Shown here piece by piece: positions 9,203-18,465 of a stretch of 64,000 nucleotides of DNA. The DNA comes from Deinococcus ruber (GTDB lineage: Bacteria > Deinococcota > Deinococci > Deinococcales > Deinococcaceae). Location: positions 496,001 to 560,000 of the forward strand of contig NZ_BMQL01000001.1 of assembly GCF_014648095.1 (NCBI RefSeq), written 5' to 3'. The position numbers were made by a program, and so were the translations under genes. Numbering within the stretch: the stretch's first letter is position 1; each line of letters starts with the position of its first letter. Below the pieces are notes generated by a model. That model searched no databases. It was given only the letters and a program-made list of their open reading frames with translations, and was not told the origin of the DNA.

Positions 9203-9628
9203 ATGAAGCGGTTCCTCGTGCTGGCGCTGCTGGCCTCTCAGGCGGGCGCAGCGTCGCCACTGGCAAGCGTTCGCGTACAGGTCGAGGGATCGGCGGCCCT
9301 GACCTTCAACCATCGGGCGCAGAACACCCTGACGCTCCGCACACCCTGGGGCACCCAGCAGGCGGTGTTCAGCGGCACGCCCTATGCGCCTGACCCCGGC
9401 AATTACTGGGGCCACCTGTCCCCGCTGACACTCAAGATCAAGCTGCCGGAGGGCGTCGCAGCGGGCCGCTATCCGGTCAGCGTGTCGGCCAATCTCTATC
9501 TGTGCGATCAGCGGGCGCACCTGTGTACCGTGCGAACGGCCCAGGCTAGCGGCGAGATGACGGTGGGGCAGGCTTCGGCGCGGCTCGACCTGCTGCTGAC
9601 GCTGCCGACGTTTACCCTCCTGCCCTGA
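9203..9628 (+). CDS. Secreted DsbD-N-terminal-like protein, putative redox partner
   Basis: 141 residues with a clear signal peptide (KRFLVLALLASQAGA). The mature part is beta-rich and carries a Cys pair in LYLCDQRAHLCTVR, reminiscent of the YYC...xxC segment of DsbD N-terminal-type and DipZ-associated domains. That similarity is by eye and moderate. The ATG at 9203 is preferred over an earlier in-frame ATG at 9086 because it places the signal peptide at the N-terminus. It lies 133 nt after the thioredoxin-like gene and its 3' end overlaps the convergent pyrD by 17 nt. Confidence 0.7.
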   Translation: MKRFLVLALLASQAGAASPLASVRVQVEGSAALTFNHRAQNTLTLRTPWGTQQAVFSGTPYAPDPGNYWGHLSPLTLKIKLPEGVAAGRYPVSVSANLYLCDQRAHLCTVRTAQASGEMTVGQASARLDLLLTLPTFTLLP

Positions 9629-10691
9629 CATCCACCCCGACCGCCTCGCTGACGTGCATAAACCCGTCACGGCGCAGCAGCTCTCTCAGTCCCGCGTTGA
9701 TGCGGGCGGGCAGCGTCGGTCCTTCATAGATCAGGGCGGTGTACAGCTCGATCAGGCTCGCCCCGGCCCGGATCTTGCGGTAGGCGTCCTGGGCGCTGAA
9801 GATGCCGCCCACCCCCACGATGGGCAGTTTCCCGGCAGTCAGGCGGTAACTCTGGGCGATCAGAGCCGTCGAGCGGGCTTCCAGCGGGCGACCGCTCAGC
9901 CCGCCCGCCTCACCCCGCGCCGCGCTGCTCAGGCCGTCACGGCTCAGGGTGGTGTTCGACACGATCAGGCCCGATACCCCCACCTCGGCCACCGCTGCCA
10001 CACTCGCGGCAAAGTCGCCCGCCTCCATATCGGGCGAGAGTTTGACCAGCACCGGCAGACCGGGGCGCAGCGCCGCCACTTCCGCCAGCACCGCGCCCAC
10101 CAGCCGCGACAGTTCATCTGCCGCCTGAAGCGAGCGCAGACCGGGGGTGTTCGGACTGCTGACGTTGACCACGAAGCCGTCGGCGCGGGCATGCAGCGCC
10201 GCCACCGCCTTCAGATAGTCGTCGGCGGCCTGCTCGTTGGGCGTGTCTTTGTTCTTGCCGATGTTCACCCACACCGGGGCATGCCGTCCAGCCTGAAGGT
10301 GCTGCGCCATCGGCTGCGCTCCGGCGTTGTTGAAGCCCATGCGGTTGATGAGCGCGGCGTCGTCTGGCAGCCGGAACAGGCGCGGCAGCGGATTGCCCGG
10401 CTGGGGGCGCGGCGTGACGGTGCCCACTTCCATGAACCCGAAGCCCAGCGCCGTGAAGATCGGCACCGCTTCGGCGTTCTTGTCGAGGCCCGCCGCCAGT
10501 CCCAGCGGAGAGCCGAAGCGCTGGCCCCACAGCGTCTGGGTCAGGGCCGGGTCGGGGCGGGCGAGCTGCCCCGCGAGCAGAGCGCTGAAGCCGGGGAGGT
10601 GTCCGGCCAGCGCCGCGCCGCGCATGGTGAGGTGATGGGCGCGTTCGGCATCCAGACGAAAGAGCAGCGGTTTGGCAAAGCGGGCATACAT
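9612..10691 (-). CDS. pyrD: Dihydroorotate dehydrogenase (quinone), class 2
   Basis: Membrane-associated FMN enzyme that oxidises dihydroorotate to orotate with quinone as acceptor, step four of UMP synthesis. 359 residues; the N-terminal helix YARFAKPLLFRLDAERAHH is typical of class 2. Also seen: GLAAGLDKNAEAVPIF, VWVNIGKNKDTPNEQA, the catalytic-Ser segment NVSSPNTPGLRSLQ, VKLSPD and VGVGGIFSAQDAYRKIRAG. The ATG at 10691 is chosen from family start and promoter geometry: TATCCT lies exactly 6 nt upstream, suggesting leaderless mRNA. It is physically separate from pyrR-pyrB-pyrC. Confidence 0.96.
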   Translation of the reverse strand: MYARFAKPLLFRLDAERAHHLTMRGAALAGHLPGFSALLAGQLARPDPALTQTLWGQRFGSPLGLAAGLDKNAEAVPIFTALGFGFMEVGTVTPRPQPGNPLPRLFRLPDDAALINRMGFNNAGAQPMAQHLQAGRHAPVWVNIGKNKDTPNEQAADDYLKAVAALHARADGFVVNVSSPNTPGLRSLQAADELSRLVGAVLAEVAALRPGLPVLVKLSPDMEAGDFAASVAAVAEVGVSGLIVSNTTLSRDGLSSAARGEAGGLSGRPLEARSTALIAQSYRLTAGKLPIVGVGGIFSAQDAYRKIRAGASLIELYTALIYEGPTLPARINAGLRELLRRDGFMHVSEAVGVDVRAGG

Positions 10692-10697
10692 GGGCAA

Positions 10698-10703
10698 AGG
10701 ATA
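10698..10703 (-). promoter_or_regulatory. -10 element of a leaderless pyrD transcript
   Basis: TATCCT on the minus strand, 6 nt before the pyrD ATG, with no Shine-Dalgarno sequence. Confidence 0.6.
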
Positions 10704-10832
10704 GGGGTTGATACGTAAGGAGCAAGGATCAGGAACAGACAGGCCGCCGGGAACGCTCCGCCACCGCGCCACAGGACGCCGCGTAACACCTCGTACTGAC
10801 ACGCACGCCGCTACCTGTCACGCTGAAGGGAC

Positions 10833-12536
<1,704 letters not shown>

Positions 12537-12560
12537 GCGCTCTGTTGTTTTTTACCCCTT

Positions 12561-12588
12561 CCTGGGGGCGTATCTTCCAGGCTTTTTT
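12561..12588 (+). terminator. Weak candidate terminator after crtI
   Basis: Short stem CCTGG / CCAGG (12561-12565 with 12577-12581) followed by CTTTTTT. The stem is only 5 bp. Confidence 0.4.
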
Positions 12589-12778
12589 GCCGAATTCTGT
12601 GCTGATGCTCATGTACTCGGTCAAAAAATATGCGACAATAGGAAAGTTGCGCTCAACGTGAGTGTACAAGTTTGAACAAACTGGCAGGAACACTCTGAAT
12701 AGTGGCGGCGCGTCCGGGAAGCAGTTCAAAGGACGTTCACAGGATGTCACGTTCAGGATGCCGTGCGGAGGCTCCCAC

Positions 12779-13291
12779 ATGTTTAATCCCCCCACCGTCG
12801 AAGATCTGCAGGAAACCCGCCGCGCTAACGAAAAGTTGGTTCTGGCCGCTCTGGACAGCAAGCCAGAGTGGGTAGAAACCGAGCTTGCTAAAACCACCGG
12901 ACTGGCGCTGTCTCACCTGCGTGCAGCACTGGCGAGTCTGCTCGATCAGGGCCGCGTGCGCCGTCTGCCCGGTACCGGCACCCGCGCCGTGTACGGTCTG
13001 GCCGACCCCGGTCTGGCCGATGTGCCCGCCACTCCGCTGACGCCGCTTGCCAAGAAGGTTCGCACCTACCTGGAAGGCCGCGCCGACAGTGCGCTGCACA
13101 TGGCCGAAGAGCTTCGCAGCACCCGCGAAGAGGTCATGGCGTCGCTGAGCCTGTTGAATGCCCACAACATGATTACCTGTACTTTTGTCGGCAGTCTGGT
13201 CATCTTCCGTCTGAAGGAAGCCCAGGCACTGCTCGATCAGAAAGACAGTCAGAAGGAACGCGTCGAAGGCAAAAAGAAGCAAGTCGCTTGA
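12779..13291 (+). CDS. Tandem winged-helix DNA-binding protein, function unknown
   Basis: 170-residue protein that reads as two winged-helix units. Unit one is about 5-75 (LQETRRANEKLVLAAL..., recognition-helix-like TTGLALSHLRAALASLLDQ, wing GRVRRLPGTGTRAVYGL). Unit two is about 85-150 (LTPLAKKVRTYL..., HMAEELRSTREEVMASLSLLNAHNMI). The tail is short and lysine-rich. The ATG at 12779 has GGAGG 8-9 nt upstream, which decides it over earlier in-frame codons. No ligand domain is visible, so it may be a small repressor or nucleoid-type protein. A good terminator follows. Confidence 0.82.
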   Translation: MFNPPTVEDLQETRRANEKLVLAALDSKPEWVETELAKTTGLALSHLRAALASLLDQGRVRRLPGTGTRAVYGLADPGLADVPATPLTPLAKKVRTYLEGRADSALHMAEELRSTREEVMASLSLLNAHNMITCTFVGSLVIFRLKEAQALLDQKDSQKERVEGKKKQVA

Positions 13292-13310
13292 CGAAAGCGC
13301 AGTGAATCAG

Positions 13311-13337
13311 CCGGACTCCGAAAGGGGTTCGGTTTTT
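13311..13337 (+). terminator. Rho-independent terminator after the winged-helix gene
   Basis: Nine-pair stem (13311-13319 with 13324-13332, including G-T pairs) closed by a GAAA tetraloop and followed by TTTTTT. Confidence 0.85.
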
Positions 13338-13359
13338 TCTTGCCTGCCCAGTCAGGTTT

Positions 13360-14271
13360 TCAGGCGCTCTCGTCTGCGTGCGCTGTCAGCCGTTCCAGCG
13401 TGAGCGTCAGGAAGGTCTGTGCCCGGTGCAGGTCGGCAGGGCGGCTGAGCGAGTAGGCGCGGCGGGCGCGGTGGAAAGCCAGCAGCACCCCCATCAGGGC
13501 CGCTTCCCGTGCAGGCGGCGCAGTCTCCAGGCCATCACACAGCCAGTCGGCCCGCTTCCAGCCGTGAAAGTAGGCGAAAGACGCCACATCCCAGGCTGCC
13601 GGGCCGCAGGCGGCGTCTCCGAAATCGAGTAGCCCCGACAGCCGCCGCGTTCCGTCGTGTGCCCGCGTCCAGAGCAGTTGCCCGGCATGCAGGTCGGTAT
13701 GACACACCACAGCCGGAGCCGTTTCCAGGGCCAGGAGTTCCCGGCGCAGCGTCCACAGCCGGGGCCAGCTTGCCGCGTCCTCACGAGTCAACGGATGCTG
13801 TTCCAGCGGCGCTGTTCCGTAGGGCCAGGCATCGTTCAGACGGCTGCGAAGTCCGTCTGCCAGCGAAATGGCGCAGCCCGCCAGCACGTCCGAGCGATCC
13901 TGCAACAGCCCATAGCCACTGCACGGCAGGGCATGCAGTCCCGAGAGCACCCTGCCCAGGGCGCGGCAGTCGGCTTCGCTCAGGTCGGCGCACGGTTCGC
14001 CGTGTACATAGGTATCCAGGCTGTAAAACGTACCGTCTGGCAGTGCTCCCAGTTCCAGCGGCAGCGACACCGGCTGACCCGCCGCGTGCAGTCGCCGCCG
14101 TATCTGCGCGTCAGACTGGAAAGACGCCGCTTCACCCGGACGGGGAGCCGCCACCCGAATCACCACGTCGCCTGCCCGGTACACCTGCACGCTGGCCCCG
14201 CTCGCCAGCAATGTCAGACCAGCATCTGAGAGGCCGCGCTGTCTCAGCAGCGTTGCCACAGCCGCCAACAA
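13360..14271 (-). CDS. Aminoglycoside phosphotransferase (APH)-family protein
   Basis: 303-residue kinase-fold protein. The catalytic loop is VCHTDLHAGQLLW (Brenner-type H-x-D-x-x-x-x-N/Q region) and the metal-binding segment is LLDFGDAACGPAAWDVASF. The N-terminal lobe contains GASVQVYRAGDVVIRVA. The APH superfamily phosphorylates antibiotics, choline, homoserine, sugars and other small molecules; nothing here fixes the substrate, so antibiotic resistance should not be assumed. It starts 1 nt after the stop of the upstream epimerase-like gene, so the two are co-transcribed. Confidence 0.85.
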   Translation of the reverse strand: MLAAVATLLRQRGLSDAGLTLLASGASVQVYRAGDVVIRVAAPRPGEAASFQSDAQIRRRLHAAGQPVSLPLELGALPDGTFYSLDTYVHGEPCADLSEADCRALGRVLSGLHALPCSGYGLLQDRSDVLAGCAISLADGLRSRLNDAWPYGTAPLEQHPLTREDAASWPRLWTLRRELLALETAPAVVCHTDLHAGQLLWTRAHDGTRRLSGLLDFGDAACGPAAWDVASFAYFHGWKRADWLCDGLETAPPAREAALMGVLLAFHRARRAYSLSRPADLHRAQTFLTLTLERLTAHADESA

Positions 14272-14272
14272 C

Positions 14273-15166
14273 TCAGCCCTTTTTGCCCACGATCTGCGGC
14301 AGCAGGTCTTCCAGGTGCAGCATCGGCAGACCGAACACCGTGCGGGCGGGTTCCGGGGGCGCGGTGTTGCCCGCCTTGAGCATGACGTACTGATCGCGGG
14401 TGATGGGCGGATTGGGCAGCAGATTCATCAGCGGCACCGCCACATTCATCAGGGCGATGGGAACGGGCAGAATCGGCTTGCGCTTGCCAAGGGCCTTCAA
14501 TTCCAGGTCCAGCAGTTCGCGGAAGGTGTACTCCTGCGGCCCGGTCAGGGCGTAGGTCTGCCCCACCGATGACGGGACATCGAGTGCCTGCGCAAACGCT
14601 GTCGCCACGTCACTCAGGCTGACCGGGCGAAACGGAAACTTGCCGTCTCCGATCTGCGGCACCACCGGCGGCAGGCTCACGAGCTGCTTCAGCACGCGCC
14701 CGAAGAAATCGTCACCGGGGCCAAAAATCAGCGACGGGCGGAAGATGGTGAAGTCCAGACCGCTGGCACGCACCAGCGACTCGGCCTCGCCCTTGCTGCG
14801 GCTGTATCCGCTCTGGCTGGCAGGGTCGGCTCCCAGGGCGCTCATGTGCAGGTAGCGGGCGCGGCGCGGCGTGCTGCTCAGGACGTTGCGCGTGGCCTCG
14901 ACATGCACCCGCGCAAAGGTCTGTACGCCTTTTTCGGTGATGATGCCCACCAGATGCACCACCGCGCCCAGGTCAGGCACGCTGCCGATGCCGCGCTGGA
15001 CGCTGCCCAGATCGCCTACATCCATTTTCAGGCCCCGCGCCGCGCCCACGTCCTGACCTTCCCGCGACGCTGCCAGCACCGTATGTCCGCGCTTCGTCAG
15101 CTCGGCCACCACTCCCCGGCCTACAAACCCGGTTGCTCCCGTGACCAGAATGTTCATGCTGGACAT
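14273..15166 (-). CDS. NAD(P)-binding epimerase/NDUFA9-like SDR protein
   Basis: 297 residues of the atypical/extended SDR superfamily. N-terminal Rossmann motif [19 protein letters not shown], then [37 protein letters not shown] with the Tyr-x-x-x-Lys pair in YSRSK, and [16 protein letters not shown]. This pattern matches the complex I NDUFA9-like group, which bind NAD(P)H and act in quinone or lipid-linked metabolism or simply as assembly factors. Start at 15166 (MSSMNIL); a second ATG three codons in is also possible. It lies between a CarH-type regulator gene (63 nt upstream) and the APH-like gene. Confidence 0.88.
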   Translation of the reverse strand: MSSMNILVTGATGFVGRGVVAELTKRGHTVLAASREGQDVGAARGLKMDVGDLGSVQRGIGSVPDLGAVVHLVGIITEKGVQTFARVHVEATRNVLSSTPRRARYLHMSALGADPASQSGYSRSKGEAESLVRASGLDFTIFRPSLIFGPGDDFFGRVLKQLVSLPPVVPQIGDGKFPFRPVSLSDVATAFAQALDVPSSVGQTYALTGPQEYTFRELLDLELKALGKRKPILPVPIALMNVAVPLMNLLPNPPITRDQYVMLKAGNTAPPEPARTVFGLPMLHLEDLLPQIVGKKG

Positions 15167-15229
15167 TCTTTCATATCGCCAGAAGCACCCCGCATGCTTG
15201 CACCCAATCTGCGCCGTCAGGCAGCCGGA

Positions 15230-16144
15230 TCAGGTCACGTCCGGGACAGCGGGCGTCTTCAGCTGCCGCAGCAGCGCGTCGGCTGCTTCCAGCGCCCCGC
15301 CCGCCAGATACGTGCCTCCAAGTTCGGCGGCCAGATGCGGGTATTGATTCAGCAGGACACCCCCCAGATACAGCGGCACGTTCAGCCCGCTCAGCTCGGG
15401 TTGCTCGGCGCGGAAGGCCAGCAGACTTTCCTCGGTATTCATGGTCAGCAGCAGCGCCTCTGCTCCGGCGTGGCGCACATAGCTCGCCAGATCCGAGAGC
15501 GGCATGTTGGCTCCCAGATACCGCACCCGCATTCCCCGGCGACACAGTACCACCGACAGCATCATCAGCCCAATTTCGTGGAATTCGCCGGGGCCACACG
15601 CCGCGATGACCAGCGGCCCGGCAGCGTCCTGACCCGCCACTTCCAGCATCTGACTCACCCTTGATCTGAGGAACGCCGACGCCAGATGCTCGTGCGCGAT
15701 GCTGATCTCGCCCTGCTCCCACAGCAGTCCGATCTGCACCAGCGCCGGCTGCATCAGCGATAGCATCAGGGCCTCGGTGCCCAGTTCGGTGTGGGCATGC
15801 GTCAGCAGCCGAGCAGCCTCGGCGTGGTCGGGCTCAAGCAGAGCCGTGACCAGCGACGACACCAGCGGTTCAGAGACGCCCGACATGGGCCGCGCAGGAA
15901 TTGTCAGATGTTCGCGCATCAGGTACACGGCGCGGCTGACCGTCACCCCCTCGGCCTGACGCGCCCGGATAAATTCCAGGCACGACACGTCGAAGGCGCT
16001 GTACAGGCGGTACCCCCCGGCGCTGCGGGCAGGCGAGGGAAAACCGTATCGCCGCTCCCACTGCCGCAGGGTGGTGGCTGGAATGCCGGTGCGAGCTTCT
16101 ACCTCATGCGCGGTATACAGGGCCGTGGTGGAAGGAGGCGTCAT
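15230..16144 (-). CDS. CarH/LitR-type MerR regulator, adenosylcobalamin-dependent photoreceptor
   Basis: 304 residues. MerR-type DNA-binding domain at the N-terminus (YTAHEVEARTGIPATTLRQWERRYG, then SPARSAGGYRLYS). It is followed by a cobalamin-binding four-helix domain with the signature W-x9-EH (WEQGEISIAHEH), and a Rossmann B12 domain with E-x-H-x-x-G (GPGEFHEIG), whose His is the lower cobalt ligand in this class. In CarH proteins dark-state AdoCbl gives a DNA-bound tetramer that represses carotenoid genes, and light breaks the Co-C bond and releases it. All three diagnostic motifs are intact. crtI lies in the same window. Probably first gene of an operon with the epimerase-like and APH-like genes. 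Confidence 0.92.
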   Translation of the reverse strand: MTPPSTTALYTAHEVEARTGIPATTLRQWERRYGFPSPARSAGGYRLYSAFDVSCLEFIRARQAEGVTVSRAVYLMREHLTIPARPMSGVSEPLVSSLVTALLEPDHAEAARLLTHAHTELGTEALMLSLMQPALVQIGLLWEQGEISIAHEHLASAFLRSRVSQMLEVAGQDAAGPLVIAACGPGEFHEIGLMMLSVVLCRRGMRVRYLGANMPLSDLASYVRHAGAEALLLTMNTEESLLAFRAEQPELSGLNVPLYLGGVLLNQYPHLAAELGGTYLAGGALEAADALLRQLKTPAVPDVT

Positions 16145-16296
16145 AAGGCACGGTCATTAGGCCACTTTTGCCGGGCCGACATGGTAGGGAGGCGTGCAGA
16201 ACGCGGCCTCATGGCCCGCCACACAAACGGCGAACCCCGCCTCACGGCAGAACCCGTGAATACAGCGGGGGTTGGAGTGCTGACCGTGACCGGAAT

Positions 16297-16632
16297 TCAG
16301 TTGCCGTTGAAGGCGTCCTCGACATCGGAAACGTACTTGTCGGCCAGATCGGAATCGGGGCCAGCCACCACGATGTAGGCCACCTTCTTGTCGGGAATAC
16401 AGCGGAACAGCACGGTGTAATCTTCCTGATCTGCAAAGACCGACTCGCTGCCAGCCTCGAAATTGGCCGTGAAGCCCGCCCGTTTGACCGCGAGCGTGGC
16501 CTGCTGAATACATCGGGCCTTGGTCATGTTGAGGTCGAACCAGGTGTTCGACATGCCCACTCCAGTGGCCGAAACAGTTCCCAGCAGGGCGACGGCCAGC
16601 ATGCCTACTCGCTTGATGCGTGTCATGTTCAT
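16297..16632 (-). CDS. Small secreted hypothetical protein
   Basis: 111 residues with an N-terminal signal peptide (RIKRVGMLAVALLGTVSATGVG) and a mature domain with two Cys residues (ARCIQQA and FRCIPDKKV) that could form a disulfide. The segment KVAYIVVAGPDSDLADKYVSDVEDAF resembles a small alpha/beta sandwich. I do not recognise the family. ATG at 16632 with GAGG 8-9 nt upstream; a candidate -10 (TACACT) lies further up. About 150 nt separate it from the CarH-like gene downstream. Confidence 0.7.
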   Translation of the reverse strand: MNMTRIKRVGMLAVALLGTVSATGVGMSNTWFDLNMTKARCIQQATLAVKRAGFTANFEAGSESVFADQEDYTVLFRCIPDKKVAYIVVAGPDSDLADKYVSDVEDAFNGN

Positions 16633-16710
16633 AGTGTCAACCTCAATTTACAGTGTAGCCACCACAGAGAACAGGAGAGCCGCCTAGCCGCCTGCTTTTT
16701 CTTCCGGCAT

Positions 16711-17322
16711 TCAGTCTTCTACCACATGGTGTACGCGGCAGCGGGCCTCATAAGATTCCGCCGCGCCTACCAGTACCACCGGATCACTTCTGCGGGCGGG
16801 CCTGCCCCCGATCAGGCGCTGGGTACGGGTAGCCGGAGCGCCGCACACCACGCAGATGGCGGTGAGTTTCTCCACGCTCTCGGCCCGCGACAACAGCTCA
16901 GGCATCACGCCGAAGGGTTCGCCCCGGAAATCGAGATCGAGGCCCGCCAGCACCACCCGCACGCCTGCATCGGCCAGTTCGAGTGCCAGCGGCACCAGCC
17001 CACTGTCGAAGAACTGCGCCTCATCGAAGGCCACCACGTCGGGCAGCGTGACGCCTTCGGTTTCCAGCAGGGCACCCTCGCCCGTCAGGTGGGCGCGGAC
17101 CTGCGCCGTGCTGCTGACCGGCAAGGCGGCGATGACGCGCCCGGTATGACTCGCCACCGACGCCGCGTGGTAGCGGTCATCGATGGCAGGCTTGAACACC
17201 TGTACCCGCTGACGGGCGATCAGGGCGCGGCCCACACGGCGGATCAGCTCCTCGCTCTTTCCGCTGAACATCGGCCCCACAATGACTTCCAGATGACCGC
17301 CGTGATACGGAGACTTGAGCAT
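16711..17322 (-). CDS. tdk: Thymidine kinase
   Basis: 203-residue type II thymidine kinase that phosphorylates thymidine for dTTP salvage. Walker [19 protein letters not shown] near the N-terminus, Walker B-like [11 protein letters not shown], lasso and thymidine-binding segment [10 protein letters not shown], and a zinc ribbon from CVVCG plus the C-terminal Cys/His. The ATG at 17322 ([13 protein letters not shown]) is chosen because it puts Walker A at the usual distance. TATTCT 10 nt upstream suggests a very short leader. It is downstream of rpmE on the same strand but separated by a hairpin, so probably has its own promoter. Confidence 0.95.
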   Translation of the reverse strand: MLKSPYHGGHLEVIVGPMFSGKSEELIRRVGRALIARQRVQVFKPAIDDRYHAASVASHTGRVIAALPVSSTAQVRAHLTGEGALLETEGVTLPDVVAFDEAQFFDSGLVPLALELADAGVRVVLAGLDLDFRGEPFGVMPELLSRAESVEKLTAICVVCGAPATRTQRLIGGRPARRSDPVVLVGAAESYEARCRVHHVVED

Positions 17323-17394
17323 GACGCCCGCGAGAATAGCAGGGTGACTCGGGGCAGAGCAGCAGGAGACGGCGACCACCCCAACCGTCAACGG

Positions 17395-17430
17395 CAGAGC
17401 GGGCCACCCGAAGTAGGGAAGCCCGCTCTG
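17395..17430 (-). terminator. Hairpin after rpmE, probable terminator
   Basis: Perfect 10-bp inverted repeat CAGAGCGGGC / GCCCGCTCTG (17395-17404 with 17421-17430) just past the rpmE stop. There is no T-run on the minus strand. Confidence 0.55.
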
Positions 17431-17449
17431 TTGTGGTACCGCCGAAGAA

Positions 17450-17668
17450 TTACTTCTTCTTGGTGCGGTAGCTGTCGCCGAAGCGCTTGGTGAACTTGTC
17501 GATGCGGCCCTCGGTGTCCATGAAGCGCGTCTCGCCCGTCCAGAAGGGGTGAACGCCGCTCCAGACATCGACGTGAATCTCGGGCTTGGTGCTCATGGTC
17601 TCCATGACGACTTTGCCCTGGTAGTAAATCTTGGTCGGCATGACCTTGGGGTGGATATCTTTCTTCAT
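17450..17668 (-). CDS. rpmE: 50S ribosomal protein bL31, zinc-free form
   Basis: 72-residue ribosomal protein. It starts MKKDIHPK as expected, and the C-terminal half is canonical ([27 protein letters not shown]). The zinc-binding Cys residues of the classical form are absent; the N-terminal part ([23 protein letters not shown]) has no Cys at all, making this a C-minus bL31. ATG at 17668 with GAGGAGG upstream. In bacteria with both forms the C-minus paralogue replaces the zinc form under zinc limitation; whether a second copy exists cannot be told from this window. Confidence 0.95.
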   Translation of the reverse strand: MKKDIHPKVMPTKIYYQGKVVMETMSTKPEIHVDVWSGVHPFWTGETRFMDTEGRIDKFTKRFGDSYRTKKK

Positions 17669-17803
17669 GTGCGTCCTCCTCTGCCACGTCGGGTGCGTGA
17701 CAGCAAACTTTTGAATTCTAGCACAGGTGCAGGCGCAGTGGGAGAATCAGAGCGCGTCGGCGGGGCACGGGGCGAATCCTGAGCAACCCCATTCGTTTGC
17801 TTA

Positions 17804-17822
17804 TTGAGAATCATTCCTGATA
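17804..17822 (+). promoter_or_regulatory. Fur-like metal-responsive box upstream of the VIT-like gene
   Basis: TTGAGAATCATTCCTGATA: its GAGAATCATT differs at one position from GATAATCATT of the Fur consensus. It abuts and overlaps the candidate -10 at 17821-17826, so a metal-loaded repressor bound here would block the promoter. The regulator's identity (Fur, Mur or DtxR type) is inferred. Confidence 0.5.
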
Positions 17823-17826
17823 AATT
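17821..17826 (+). promoter_or_regulatory. -10 element of a leaderless transcript (VIT-like gene)
   Basis: TAAATT exactly 6 nt before the ATG at 17833, with no Shine-Dalgarno sequence. Confidence 0.55.
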
Positions 17827-17832
17827 TGATGC

Positions 17833-18393
17833 ATGACCGATACACCGCCAAATCCTTCAGTGAACGCGGGGTATACCTCGCCCACAGCCTCGCAGCCAGC
17901 TTCCGGCGAGAGCGCCCAGCAGCAGAGCTTTCTGCTTCAGAAGATTCAGCCCGCGCTGCTGGGTCTGATGGACGGCTCGGTAAGTACACTGGCTCCGATT
18001 TTCGCGGTGGCGGGCCTGACGGGGAAACCCATCGACGCCTTTTTCGTGGGACTGGCGGCCAGTGTGGGCGCGGGCATCAGCATGGGCCTGGCCGAAGCGC
18101 TGTCCGACGACGGCGTGATGTCGGGACGTGGGCGACCCATTCTGCGCGGGGCAATTACCGGCGGAGCGACCATTCTGGGCGGCATGCTGCACACTCTCCC
18201 CTTTCTGCTGGGCAACCTGCATACCGCGCTGCTGCTGGCTTATGTGGTGGTGGTCTGCGAGCTGCTGGCTATCGCGTATATCCGCTTCCACTACATGCGG
18301 AGTCCTCTGCCACAGACGATTCTTCAGGTGGTGGTCGGCGGCGGCGTGGTCTTCGGCGTGGGCGTGTGGCTGGGCCGGCTGGGCGCGAGCTGA
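17833..18393 (+). CDS. VIT/CCC1-family membrane protein, probable Fe/Mn transporter
   Basis: 186 residues. A hydrophilic N-terminal tail (about 40 residues) is followed by the VIT-family signature [23 protein letters not shown] and [25 protein letters not shown], then three more hydrophobic segments, giving about five membrane helices as in VIT1/Ccc1. These proteins move Fe(II) or Mn(II) across membranes. In Deinococcus, Mn/Fe balance matters for oxidative-stress resistance (established for the genus; role of this gene inferred). A Fur-like box overlaps its promoter. Confidence 0.85.
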   Translation: MTDTPPNPSVNAGYTSPTASQPASGESAQQQSFLLQKIQPALLGLMDGSVSTLAPIFAVAGLTGKPIDAFFVGLAASVGAGISMGLAEALSDDGVMSGRGRPILRGAITGGATILGGMLHTLPFLLGNLHTALLLAYVVVVCELLAIAYIRFHYMRSPLPQTILQVVVGGGVVFGVGVWLGRLGAS

Positions 18394-18453
18394 GCAGGCT
18401 GGCTTCCGCCCTCAGCAGAATAGCTGCTCACCATTTCGCACCTACCCCCACGC

Positions 18454-18459
18454 TAGAAT
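18454..18459 (+). promoter_or_regulatory. -10 element of a leaderless mutS transcript
   Basis: TAGAAT exactly 6 nt before the GTG start at 18466. The -35 region is not clear. Confidence 0.6.
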
Positions 18460-18465
18460 CCAGCG

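Noticed and set aside
18400..18465. RDRM upstream of mutS (and likewise before mutL at 22030-22116)
   Set aside because: No TTATG...CATAA-type half-sites at suitable spacing.
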